From an uncultured Pseudomonadota bacterium (GTDB lineage: Bacteria > Pseudomonadota > Gammaproteobacteria > Steroidobacterales > Steroidobacteraceae): DNA of 64,000 nt. The position numbers and the translations under genes were made by a program. The stretch covers positions 1 through 64,000 of the forward strand of contig CAILZL010000039.1 in the NCBI GenBank assembly GCA_903838705.1. Direction: 5' to 3'. Below the pieces are notes generated by a model. The model saw nothing but the letters and a program-made list of their open reading frames with translations, had not been told where the DNA came from and searched no databases. Positions 46,147-54,436 of the stretch are shown here, piece by piece (position 1 is the stretch's first letter; every line of letters starts with the position of its first letter).

Positions 46147-47265
46147 ATGACGCTCACACGATATCAGTCTGAACTGCGAAATCTGCTGGCCGGCGCTGAA
46201 GTGACCTTGAACGGTAGCCGCCCATGGGATATTCAGGTGCGTGATCCGCTGTTCGCAAGGCGTGTGCTTTCACAGGGGTCGCTGGGTGTAGGTGAATCGT
46301 ACATGGATGCGCAATGGGACTGCGAGCGACTGGATGAAATGATGTTCCGCGTATTCCGGTCGCGTATTGATACGCACCTGCCCGGGTTGCGTCTGTTGTG
46401 GGCTGCCTTGCTGGCGAAGCTGTTTAATCCACAAACGCCCACACGATCCTACAAAGTCGGTCAGCAACATTACGATATCGGTGATGACCTTTATCAGCGC
46501 ATGCTTGATCCGCGCATGATTTATAGTTGTGCATACTGGCGCAATGCAACCACACTGGAGGCGGCACAGGAAGCCAAGCTGGATCTGGTTTGTCTCAAGC
46601 TGGGCTTGCAGCCGGGTATGAAAGTACTGGATATCGGCTGTGGCTGGGGTGGTGCAGCACAATTTGCTGCGCAGCGATATGGTGTACACGTCACTGGCCT
46701 GACCATCTCGCGCAATCAGGCGGCAGCAGCGCGTGTACGATGTGAAGGCTTGCCGGTTGAAATAATGCTATGTGATTACCGCAGCCTTAAGGGGCGTTTT
46801 GATCGCATCTATTCGCTTGGCATGTTCGAGCATGTCGGTTTGCGCAATTACCGGACTTACTTTCAGTGCGCGCGCCGTCTGCTCACTGGTGAAGGCTTGA
46901 TGCTTTTGCACACCATTGGTCAGAACACCTCCGAACAGGCCAATGATCCCTGGATTGAGCGTTATATATTCCCAAATTCTTCGATCCCTTCCATGGCGCA
47001 GATCGCGCGTGCAGCAGAAAAATCATTTGTCATAGAAGACTGGCATGGATTTGGTGTCGATTATGACCGCACTTTGATGGAGTGGTACCGTCGTTTTAAT
47101 GATCGCTGGCCTGAACTGGAGTCGCATTACGGTGAACGCTTCAGGCGCATGTGGAATTTCTGGTTGCTGGCATCAGCTGCCTACTTTCGTGCGCGGCGTG
47201 ATCAGTTATGGCAGGTGGTGCTGTCTCCTAATGGCATTCCGGGTGGCTATCAGGAAGTTCGCTGA
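46147..47265 (+). CDS. cfa: Cyclopropane-fatty-acyl-phospholipid synthase
   Basis: Cfa adds a methylene from S-adenosylmethionine across membrane lipid double bonds, usually in stationary phase or acid stress. 372 residues. The SAM-binding loop is KVLDIGCGWGGAAQFAA. Downstream motifs include YDIGDDLYQRMLDPRMIYSCAYW and SLGMFEHVGLRNYRTYF. The C-terminal IEDWHGFGVDYDRTLMEW segment is typical. The very strong ribosome-binding site appears sequestered in a hairpin (46110-46145), which suggests post-transcriptional control. Confidence 0.95.
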   Translation: MTLTRYQSELRNLLAGAEVTLNGSRPWDIQVRDPLFARRVLSQGSLGVGESYMDAQWDCERLDEMMFRVFRSRIDTHLPGLRLLWAALLAKLFNPQTPTRSYKVGQQHYDIGDDLYQRMLDPRMIYSCAYWRNATTLEAAQEAKLDLVCLKLGLQPGMKVLDIGCGWGGAAQFAAQRYGVHVTGLTISRNQAAAARVRCEGLPVEIMLCDYRSLKGRFDRIYSLGMFEHVGLRNYRTYFQCARRLLTGEGLMLLHTIGQNTSEQANDPWIERYIFPNSSIPSMAQIARAAEKSFVIEDWHGFGVDYDRTLMEWYRRFNDRWPELESHYGERFRRMWNFWLLASAAYFRARRDQLWQVVLSPNGIPGGYQEVR

Positions 47266-47318
47266 TATTCTGTTCACCAGCCATCTGCTGAATAACGTCC
47301 CGCAGCTGTGAGCATGAA

Positions 47319-47939
47319 ATGGATTCCATCCTGAAGTTCTTTGTGCTGTTTCTGGTGGTGGTTGAGCCGCTGTCGCTGGTTCCTATATTTGCAGTGCTGA
47401 CAGCGCAATATGATGCGGCTTACCGGCGTTATGTGGCGTCCAAGGCGGTGCTGATCTCCTTGGGTATATGTCTGTTGTTTGCAGTTGCCGGAGCGCAGCT
47501 GCTGCGCATGTTTGGTATTGGTTTGCCTGCATTCCGTATTGGCGGTGGCATTCTGTTATTTCTGATTGCTCTGGATATGGTGTTTGCGCGTGCCTCGCCG
47601 ATTCGTGCCACTACAAGTAAAGAAGAGGATGAGGTCAGGAGTCGTCAGGATATATCTGTCTTTCCTCTGGCATTTCCCCTGATTACAGGGCCGGGGGCAT
47701 TGGCCACTATCCTGCTGACATTCGGTGAGGCTGGTCATACGCCGGCAGTGTACTTGGGACTGTTATGTGCAATGGCGGTAGCACTCATTCTGACGTGGCT
47801 GGCAATGCGTCTGGCAGATCCAATGATGCGAGTGATGGGCGTGACCGGTGCCAATGTCATCAGCCGGTTGTCTGGAGTAATCCTCGCGGCGCTCGGCGTT
47901 CAGTATGTTATTGATGGCGTGCGGGGCGCATTGGCTTGA
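47319..47939 (+). CDS. MarC family integral membrane protein
   Basis: 206 residues with six hydrophobic segments. The UPF0056/MarC signature is visible: LFLVVVEPLSLVPIFAVLT at the N-terminus, FRIGGGILLFLIALDMVF, and FPLITGPGALATILL in the middle. Despite the name, MarC proteins have no proven role in antibiotic resistance and their substrates are unknown. The gene lies 53 bases after cfa on the same strand and may be cotranscribed. Confidence 0.92.
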   Translation: MDSILKFFVLFLVVVEPLSLVPIFAVLTAQYDAAYRRYVASKAVLISLGICLLFAVAGAQLLRMFGIGLPAFRIGGGILLFLIALDMVFARASPIRATTSKEEDEVRSRQDISVFPLAFPLITGPGALATILLTFGEAGHTPAVYLGLLCAMAVALILTWLAMRLADPMMRVMGVTGANVISRLSGVILAALGVQYVIDGVRGALA

Positions 47940-47977
47940 GAAATGTTGAAAGTGTCACTGCAGGCCAGTCATGAGCT

Positions 47978-47986
47978 TGCTAAAAT
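47978..47986 (+). promoter_or_regulatory. Possible extended -10 promoter for the MBOAT operon
   Basis: TGCTAAAAT fits the extended -10 pattern and lies about 75 bases before the MBOAT ATG. A -35 element at normal spacing is not obvious. Confidence 0.3.
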
Positions 47987-48060
47987 AATGGTTTTTACAA
48001 TGCAAGTTCTCGCTAATTCGCTGGTGTTGCCCGGCTGATTGAGGGTGCATCAGGATAAGC

Positions 48061-49557
48061 ATGATTTTCAGCTCGTGGCAGTTCATTCTTCTATTCTTGC
48101 CGATTACATTCACCGTCTACTTTTTACTGAATCAGAAGCAATTTTTTGTTGCCGGTAAGGTCTGGCTGGTGCTGGCGAGTGGTTTTTTCTATGCATATTG
48201 GGATACCGCCTATCTTCCGCTGATTGTTATTTCCATATTGTTCAATTATGGAATTGGTACATGGCTAGCCAAAGGGGATGGGCATCATAAAGCGGTAGAA
48301 AACAGCCGCAGTTCGGTATTCATCAGAAAACTTGTTCTTGCGGCTGGTGTTGCACTGAATCTTGTGTTGCTTGGTTATTACAAGTACACCAGCTTTGTCA
48401 TTTCAAATATCAATGCTTTGTTCGGGACGAACTATCAGCATCACAGCATCGCTTTGCCACTGGCGATCAGCTTTTTCACCTTCACTCAGATCGCTTATCT
48501 GGTGGACGGCTACAGAGAAGAAACATCTGAATATAATTTGCTGAATTACACATTGTTCGTGACATTTTTCCCGCATCTGATTGCAGGTCCTATCGTGCAT
48601 CACCGCGACCTGATGCCGCAATTTGCTGCGCGTGAAGCGGCAGTGCCATGGAGTGAAAATATCTGGAAGGGTCTGTTCATATTTTCAATCGGGTTATTCA
48701 AGAAAGTTGTCATTGCCGACACGTTTTCAATCTGGGCGAATGCAGGTTTTGATGGGGTTGCAGCGCTTGGTTTTTATCCGGCATGGGCGGCCAGCCTGTC
48801 CTATACATTCCAGCTGTACTTCGATTTCAGTGGATATTGTGACATGGCCATTGGAGCTGCCCTGCTGTTCAATATCTGGCTGCCAGTTAACTTCAATTCA
48901 CCCTATAAGGCTTCAGATATACAGGACTTCTGGCGTCGATGGCATATAACCCTCAGTAGCTTCCTGCGCGACTATCTGTACATTCCATTGGGCGGTAATC
49001 GCTGCGGAAAATTCCGCATCTATCTGAATGTCTTCATTACCTTTCTGCTTGGTGGGCTCTGGCATGGAGCGACATGGATGTATGTAATCTGGGGTGGGAT
49101 GCATGGCATTGCCCTTGTGATAAATCGATTATGGAAGACTTTGAATCGTCCGTTTCATCCGGTTGCAGGATGGCTTGTTACCTTTGTCTTCGTTAACTTT
49201 GCATGGGTTTTCTTTCGCGCCAAATCACTGGATGACGCCCGGCGTGTATTGCGTAGCATGCTGGATATTCGTTCTGCCTTTGGAGTGAACGCAGCGTCTG
49301 TTCCTGTATCTGATGTGGCATGGGGAGGCTGGCTGTCTGACCACTTGCTCAGGTTTGTGCCTGGTATGGTTGGAATGGTGCCTTCTTATCTGGCCATCAT
49401 GCTGGCTTTTGTGTTGATCGCACTGAAAAACTCAATGGAGCTGCTGCGGTCTTCGTCCGGATCTGGCGCTCCTGTTTATGCGGGCGTTCTGTTTTCGGTG
49501 GCTATGTGTTTTACCTTGGCGACGGCCAGTACGGTATTCCTTTACTTCAATTTCTGA
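48061..49557 (+). CDS. MBOAT O-acyltransferase (AlgI-like)
   Basis: This is a multispanning membrane acyltransferase, 498 residues with about ten hydrophobic segments. The MBOAT core is FNSPYKASDIQDFWRRWHITLSSFLRDYLYIPLG, here split over residues 280-320, and the catalytic His is in GGLWHGATW (about residue 334). In alginate synthesis, AlgI passes acetyl groups across the inner membrane to periplasmic transferases. The next gene is AlgJ/AlgX-like, so the pair probably acetylates an exported polysaccharide. No alginate biosynthesis genes are nearby. Confidence 0.92.
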   Translation: MIFSSWQFILLFLPITFTVYFLLNQKQFFVAGKVWLVLASGFFYAYWDTAYLPLIVISILFNYGIGTWLAKGDGHHKAVENSRSSVFIRKLVLAAGVALNLVLLGYYKYTSFVISNINALFGTNYQHHSIALPLAISFFTFTQIAYLVDGYREETSEYNLLNYTLFVTFFPHLIAGPIVHHRDLMPQFAAREAAVPWSENIWKGLFIFSIGLFKKVVIADTFSIWANAGFDGVAALGFYPAWAASLSYTFQLYFDFSGYCDMAIGAALLFNIWLPVNFNSPYKASDIQDFWRRWHITLSSFLRDYLYIPLGGNRCGKFRIYLNVFITFLLGGLWHGATWMYVIWGGMHGIALVINRLWKTLNRPFHPVAGWLVTFVFVNFAWVFFRAKSLDDARRVLRSMLDIRSAFGVNAASVPVSDVAWGGWLSDHLLRFVPGMVGMVPSYLAIMLAFVLIALKNSMELLRSSSGSGAPVYAGVLFSVAMCFTLATASTVFLYFNF

Positions 49558-49577
49558 CTTACCCCGCCAACCTGATC

Positions 49578-50690
49578 ATGAGAATGAAGGTCATAACCTT
49601 TTGTATTACGTCTGTGCTGTGCACATCAGTAATTCCTGTGCTTAATATTCTCTTTGTTCCTGACATAAATGCAGTCGAATGGAAGAGTAAGGAATTTCTT
49701 TACAACATGGATCTTGTAGATGGTTGGGTATCAGGAGTCCTCTACCGGACTGGAATCAGCACAGACTCGGAGCAGGTTATAGTGGGGCGTGATAGGTGGC
49801 TGTTTCTCGGAGACAAGTATGAACATGGTTTGTCCGCCGACAGAAGTTTGCCCTCCGATACCGATATCTTGCATGGTCAATATATAGGTGCTGCATCTAA
49901 AGCATGGGATTCATATTTTTCAAACAAGGGTGTAAAGCTTTACAGGGTAATGCTTGTGCCGAACAAAGGGGCAATCTATCCCGAGTACTTGCCGCATTGG
50001 GCTGTGCCGAGTCATCCCAACCCTACGGATGCATTGATGGCAGGCACGGGATATGCAAATTACATTGATCTCCGCCAGCCGTTACTGAGCGCGAAAGAAA
50101 GACAAGCTGTAGCGCTGTATTACAAAACCGACTCCCATTGGAATATGTTGGGTGCCGCGATTGCATTCCATGCATTTGCCGAACAGATAGGGAAATGCGT
50201 ACCGGAGTTGCGATGGCCATCGGAAAACATGTACGAGCTGGTGCGTACTGAAAAGAAGAATGGAGGGGACCTGGCGAAGTTCCTGAGAATTACAGAGTAT
50301 GTTCACGATGCTGAGCCGCATGTAAGGATTTCGGATTCGCCAGTAGAAACCTCTGAGTATGATTACAATACGAATCAGTTGCTTCATCAAGGTGGGTTTC
50401 CAACTCTTGGCGCTACGGCAAAGCCCGTACTGGTGAAATCACAGGGCGCGCTCAATAACAAGAAAGTTTTATGGTTGCGCGATTCGACTGGAAATGCACT
50501 GGCACCATGGATGGCGGTAACTTTCAGTGATGTATTGCAGCTAAGCTGGATCACAGCTACAAGTGATAGCCTTCTTATGACGCGCCTGATAGGGAAGTGG
50601 AAGCCGGATTACGTTATTTATACTGTGGTGGAACGTGATTCCAAGGTGGCGAATTTTGCGCATATGCCGCCTACAGACGATGATTCTTGA
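49578..50690 (+). CDS. AlgJ/AlgX-like SGNH acetyltransferase partner of the MBOAT protein
   Basis: 370 residues from the ATG at 49578; the frame upstream overlaps the MBOAT gene. An N-terminal hydrophobic anchor (VITFCITSVLCTSVIPVLNILFV) leads to a periplasmic domain with the AlgJ/AlgX signature VIVGRDRWLFLGD. The Asp-His motif YKTDSHWNMLG (about residues 185-187) and RDSTGNAL (about residue 300), probably carrying the serine, complete an SGNH-like active site. It probably takes acetyl groups from the MBOAT partner and places them on a polysaccharide. Confidence 0.87.
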   Translation: MRMKVITFCITSVLCTSVIPVLNILFVPDINAVEWKSKEFLYNMDLVDGWVSGVLYRTGISTDSEQVIVGRDRWLFLGDKYEHGLSADRSLPSDTDILHGQYIGAASKAWDSYFSNKGVKLYRVMLVPNKGAIYPEYLPHWAVPSHPNPTDALMAGTGYANYIDLRQPLLSAKERQAVALYYKTDSHWNMLGAAIAFHAFAEQIGKCVPELRWPSENMYELVRTEKKNGGDLAKFLRITEYVHDAEPHVRISDSPVETSEYDYNTNQLLHQGGFPTLGATAKPVLVKSQGALNNKKVLWLRDSTGNALAPWMAVTFSDVLQLSWITATSDSLLMTRLIGKWKPDYVIYTVVERDSKVANFAHMPPTDDDS

Positions 50691-50846
50691 CTCATTTCGA
50701 CTGCTTTTGTCGGTTTAATGTTCTTTGCCGATGCGGGCTGATTGGATTTTCAGGCAAAGCTTAATACGAGGATAAGCTGGTGGTTTGTTTGTGGAAGACT
50801 TGTCCATCAAGGTTCGATCAAGTCAGTAATAGTTACCCTTGCATCA

Positions 50847-51182
50847 TTAGCTTTCTATAAGGTCAATCTTCGCTGCGCAGATAAAGTCATTTTCTGACAG
50901 TCCGCTAATTGCGTGAGTGGTGTACTTGATCCGGCAGTAGTTAAAGCCGATTTCCAGGTCGGGGTGGTGATCTTCGCTGTTGGCGATGTGTGCAACGGCG
51001 TTCACAAAGCTCATGGTGCGATAGAAATTCCTGAATGTGTAATTACGCCGGATGAATTTGGCGTCCTCGCCTAATTGCCAGTCACTGGAGAGCTTTTGTA
51101 GCAGTGATTGTGCGGCACGAATATCTAATGGAATCACGCCACCTTCACAGGGAGCGCAATGCTTCTCTCTCAGGTCACTCAT
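50847..51182 (-). CDS. phhB: 4a-hydroxytetrahydrobiopterin dehydratase (pterin carbinolamine dehydratase)
   Basis: PhhB recycles the pterin cofactor of aromatic amino acid hydroxylases. 111 residues, the usual size. The signature [28 protein letters not shown], here split over residues 69-97, contains the catalytic His residues, and the [10 protein letters not shown] end is typical. The start overlaps the ispG stop as ATGA, so the genes are coupled. No phenylalanine hydroxylase is in the window. It may also act as a transcription cofactor, as described for homologues. Confidence 0.93.
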   Translation of the reverse strand: MSDLREKHCAPCEGGVIPLDIRAAQSLLQKLSSDWQLGEDAKFIRRNYTFRNFYRTMSFVNAVAHIANSEDHHPDLEIGFNYCRIKYTTHAISGLSENDFICAAKIDLIES

Positions 51183-52408
51183 GGCGCCTCTTTGCGTTGA
51201 TAAGTCCGGGCAACATAGTCTTCAACCAGCGCCTGAAATTCTTCAGCGATATGTTCGCCTTTAAGTGTGGGGCCTTTTTCACCGTCGATATACACCGGCG
51301 CCACCGGTCGTTCACCAGTGCCGGGAAGGCTGATGCCGATGTTGGCGTGTTTGCTTTCACCAGGGCCGTTCACTACGCAGCCCATCACGGCCACAGTCAT
51401 ATCTGCCACGCCCACATATTGCTTGCGCCACTCGGGCATCTGATGACGGATATGTGTTTGAATGTTTTTCGCCAGTTCCTGAAAGTAGGTGGAAGTAGTG
51501 CGACCGCAGCCGGGGCACGCGACCACCATCGGTGTGAAAGAACGTAAGCCCATGGTCTGCAGAATTTCCTGAGCGACAATCACTTCATTGGTGCGATCGC
51601 CATTGGGTTCAGGGGTAAGCGACACACGTATGGTGTCACCGATGCCTTCCTGCAGCAGTACGGCCATTGCAGCTGTAGAGGCAACGATGCCTTTCGAGCC
51701 CATGCCAGCTTCGGTCAGGCCTAAATGCAAGGCGTAGTCGCAGCGCTTTGCCAGTTCCCGATAAACACTGATCAGATCCTGCACACCGCTGACCTTGCAG
51801 GAGATCACGATACGGTCCTTCGACATACCCAGTTCTACGGCGCGCGCAGCGCTGTCGATAGCCGAGCTGACCAGTGCTTCATGCATCACTTGCTGGGCAT
51901 CCAGTGGTTCGGACAGTTTCGAGTTCTCATCCATCAGACGTGCAAGCAAATCCTGATCGAGACTGCCCCAGTTCACGCCGATGCGTACAGGCTTCTGATA
52001 TTCGCAGGCAACTTCGATCATTTCGGCAAATTGAGTGTCCCGTTTGGAGCCGCGCCCGACATTACCGGGATTGATACGGTACTTGGCCAGAGCTGCTGCG
52101 CAGGCGGGATGTGCTTTCAGAAGTCTGTGTCCATTGAAGTGAAAATCACCCACGATGGGTACAGAGACATTCATCTGTGCCAGGCGTTCGCAGATATGCG
52201 GTACTGCTGCTGCTGCCTCATCAGAATTTACAGTGATGCGCACCAGCTCCGAGCCGGCGCGTGCCAGTTCTTTGATCTGTTGTGCGGTACCTTCAATGTC
52301 GGCGGTATCCGTGTTGGTCATGGATTGCACAATCACCGGCGCGCTACCGCCAAGGGTGACAGAACCGATCTGAACGGGGATGGAGGTGCGGCGCGTGATA
52401 GCTGGCAT
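51179..52408 (-). CDS. ispG: 4-hydroxy-3-methylbut-2-enyl-diphosphate synthase
   Basis: IspG performs the sixth MEP-pathway step with a [4Fe-4S] cluster. 409 residues. The N-terminal TIM barrel begins with [21 protein letters not shown], split near residues 15-35. The cluster ligands are in [15 protein letters not shown] and [15 protein letters not shown]. The length matches bacterial IspG without the plant insertion. It heads an operon with phhB. The upstream gap leads to the glycine riboswitch of the opposite strand. Confidence 0.96.
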   Translation of the reverse strand: MPAITRRTSIPVQIGSVTLGGSAPVIVQSMTNTDTADIEGTAQQIKELARAGSELVRITVNSDEAAAAVPHICERLAQMNVSVPIVGDFHFNGHRLLKAHPACAAALAKYRINPGNVGRGSKRDTQFAEMIEVACEYQKPVRIGVNWGSLDQDLLARLMDENSKLSEPLDAQQVMHEALVSSAIDSAARAVELGMSKDRIVISCKVSGVQDLISVYRELAKRCDYALHLGLTEAGMGSKGIVASTAAMAVLLQEGIGDTIRVSLTPEPNGDRTNEVIVAQEILQTMGLRSFTPMVVACPGCGRTTSTYFQELAKNIQTHIRHQMPEWRKQYVGVADMTVAVMGCVVNGPGESKHANIGISLPGTGERPVAPVYIDGEKGPTLKGEHIAEEFQALVEDYVARTYQRKEAP

Positions 52409-52571
52409 GGTGCTGATAACGTGAAGGCAGTGAAGAAATGAATGCCTGATTCTAACCGACCCATGCCCGAATCAACGAGTTACTGCTACTTGTTAATGAG
52501 CGAATTGCAAATGGCCGAAATTCGGTGACCTTTCCCGATGCCTCCGCTACCATTGCCACACCCATGACAAC

Positions 52572-52848
52572 TTGACCGGAGAGAGTCGGAAAGCCGGCCG
52601 CCGAAGGCGCAACCGCCCGGAAACGCTCAGGCAAATGAACGGATCAGGTTACTTATTAAGTTATTGATGTGGGTCTCTGGAGAGCGGTCACCCCGGTTTG
52701 CAGTTCATCTGCAATTCGGGACGGTGACCCACCGAAGGGGAGCGGTGCCGGCAGCGGCACCCGATCTCTCAGGTAACCGGACAGAGGGGCGCGGCCAGGG
52801 TCATTTCGCACGTTGCGCGTGCCGGATTTCCTTGACCGCGCCTTTTTT
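52572..52848 (+). ncRNA. Tandem glycine riboswitch with terminator
   Basis: Aptamer I spans about 52572-52650, with GGAGAGAG, the GCCGAAGGCGCAA core and CGCTCAGGCAAATG. Aptamer II spans about 52672-52788, with GGAGAGCGGT, CCACCGAAGGGG and TCTCTCAGGTAACCGGACAGAGG. The two aptamers are joined by a short linker, the classic cooperative layout. P1 of aptamer II pairs TCTCTG (52674-52679) with CAGAGG, next to the terminator arm. The riboswitch lies directly before gcvT, so glycine should raise expression of the cleavage operon. Confidence 0.93.
52788..52848 (+). terminator. Expression-platform terminator of the glycine riboswitch
   Basis: GGCGCGG (52788-52794) pairs with CCGCGCC (52836-52842), followed by six T. 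The 5' arm abuts and partly overlaps the 3' strand of P1 in aptamer II, so glycine binding should compete with terminator formation. Confidence 0.8.
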
Positions 52849-52878
52849 GTTGGGTTGTGACAATAGCGGAGACACTTC

Positions 52879-53967
52879 ATGGGTTTACGTACCCCTTTAT
52901 ATGACACGCACGTGGCTGCGGGCGCGCGTATGGTTGATTTCGGCGGCTGGGATATGCCGGTCAACTACGGTTCACAGATTGATGAGCATCATGCGGTACG
53001 GCGCGATGCCGGCATGTTTGATGTCTCGCACATGTGTGTGCTGGATCTGAACGGTACACGGGTGCGTGAGTTTCTGCGTTTTCTGCTGGCCAATGATGTT
53101 GCCAAATTAAAAACCCCCGGCAAGGCACTCTACAGCTGCATGCTCAACGAGCATGGCGGTGTCATCGATGATCTGATTGTCTACTTCATGACAGACAACT
53201 GGTTCCGCATGGTGGTCAATGCCGGTACGCGCGACAAGGATATTGCATGGATCAGGCAGCAGGCGGTTGCGTTTGCAGTCGAGATCAGCGTGCGTGAGGA
53301 TCTGGCCATGATTGCCGTACAGGGGCCGCAGGCACGCGCCAAAGCAGTGAGTGTACTGGGTGCTGAAACACAGTCTGCACTGGAACTGAAGATATTTTCA
53401 GGCGGCGAATTCGGACGCTACTTCATTGCCCGTACCGGATACACCGGTGAAGATGGCTTTGAAGTCATGCTTCCTGCAGCAGACGCAGCTAAAACCTGGG
53501 TGGCCTTTCATGCGGCAGGCATCGCGCAATGCGGTCTGGGTGCACGTGATACTTTGCGTCTGGAAGCAGGCATGAATCTGTATGGCAATGACATGGACGA
53601 AACGCAGTCACCACTTGAGTCCGGGCTGTCCTGGACGATTGCCTTTGAACCTGCTGATCGCAATTTCATCGGTCGTGCAGCGCTGGAAAAACAGCAGCAG
53701 GCCGGTGTGCCACGCAAGATGGTGGGCTTGCTGCTGGAAGATCGCGGTGTGTTGCGTTCGCATCAGCCCGTGATGGTTGATGGACAGCCGGATGGTGAAA
53801 TCACCAGCGGTACATTTTCGCCCACACTGGAACGATCTATTGCCCTGGCGCGTGTACCAGCTGCTGCGCAAGGCTCTGTGAAAGTCGATATCCGTGGCAA
53901 ACACCTCGCTGCGCGCATCGTGCCGTATCCGTTTGCACGTCACGGCAAAGCCTGTATCGAATTGTAA
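52879..53967 (+). CDS. gcvT: Glycine cleavage system T protein (aminomethyltransferase)
   Basis: GcvT moves the glycine methylene group from lipoyl-GcvH to tetrahydrofolate. 362 residues. The ATG has GGAG 7 bases upstream. Motifs include [24 protein letters not shown] at the start (split over residues 6-29), GMFDVSHM, the folate site [16 protein letters not shown] and [19 protein letters not shown]. It is the first gene after the glycine riboswitch, and gcvH follows after 32 bases. Confidence 0.96.
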   Translation: MGLRTPLYDTHVAAGARMVDFGGWDMPVNYGSQIDEHHAVRRDAGMFDVSHMCVLDLNGTRVREFLRFLLANDVAKLKTPGKALYSCMLNEHGGVIDDLIVYFMTDNWFRMVVNAGTRDKDIAWIRQQAVAFAVEISVREDLAMIAVQGPQARAKAVSVLGAETQSALELKIFSGGEFGRYFIARTGYTGEDGFEVMLPAADAAKTWVAFHAAGIAQCGLGARDTLRLEAGMNLYGNDMDETQSPLESGLSWTIAFEPADRNFIGRAALEKQQQAGVPRKMVGLLLEDRGVLRSHQPVMVDGQPDGEITSGTFSPTLERSIALARVPAAAQGSVKVDIRGKHLAARIVPYPFARHGKACIEL

Positions 53968-53999
53968 TTTCTGTATTCAACTTAATTTCAGGAACTGAC

Positions 54000-54392
54000 A
54001 TGAGCAACATTCCCGCCGATCTTAAATATCTTTCCAGTCACGAGTGGGTTCGGGTTGAAGCCGATGGCACACTCACCGTGGGTATTTCCGATCATGCGCA
54101 ATCGGCACTGGGTGATCTGGTGTTTGTCGAAACACCGGACGTGGGCCGTCAGTTGAAGGCCGGTGAAGCCTTTGCAGTGGTCGAATCGGTGAAAGCTGCG
54201 TCGGATGTGTACAGTCCTGTCAGCGGTGAAGTGCTGGCAGTGAATGATGCTCTGGGTGCAACGCCGGAGCTGATCAACCAGTCACCGTATAGCGAGGGCT
54301 GGTTGATGAAGATTCGTCCCGGTGATGCGGCTGAGGTATCTACGCTATTAGATGCAGCGGCTTATCAGGCTGTTGTTGATGCTGCTCATTAA
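54000..54392 (+). CDS. gcvH: Glycine cleavage system H protein
   Basis: GcvH carries the aminomethyl group on lipoate. 130 residues. Lys65 in [15 protein letters not shown] is the lipoylation site. The N-terminus [17 protein letters not shown] and the [17 protein letters not shown] end are typical. It lies between gcvT and gcvP in the riboswitch-controlled operon. Confidence 0.97.
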   Translation: MSNIPADLKYLSSHEWVRVEADGTLTVGISDHAQSALGDLVFVETPDVGRQLKAGEAFAVVESVKAASDVYSPVSGEVLAVNDALGATPELINQSPYSEGWLMKIRPGDAAEVSTLLDAAAYQAVVDAAH

Positions 54393-54436
54393 GTCATACC
54401 CACTCACGCTGTAATCGACAGGTTCAAGAATCTGCC

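Noticed and set aside
51725-52441. 238-residue frame antisense to ispG
   Set aside because: It mirrors the ispG coding frame. Cys/His-rich shadow translation, no start signal.
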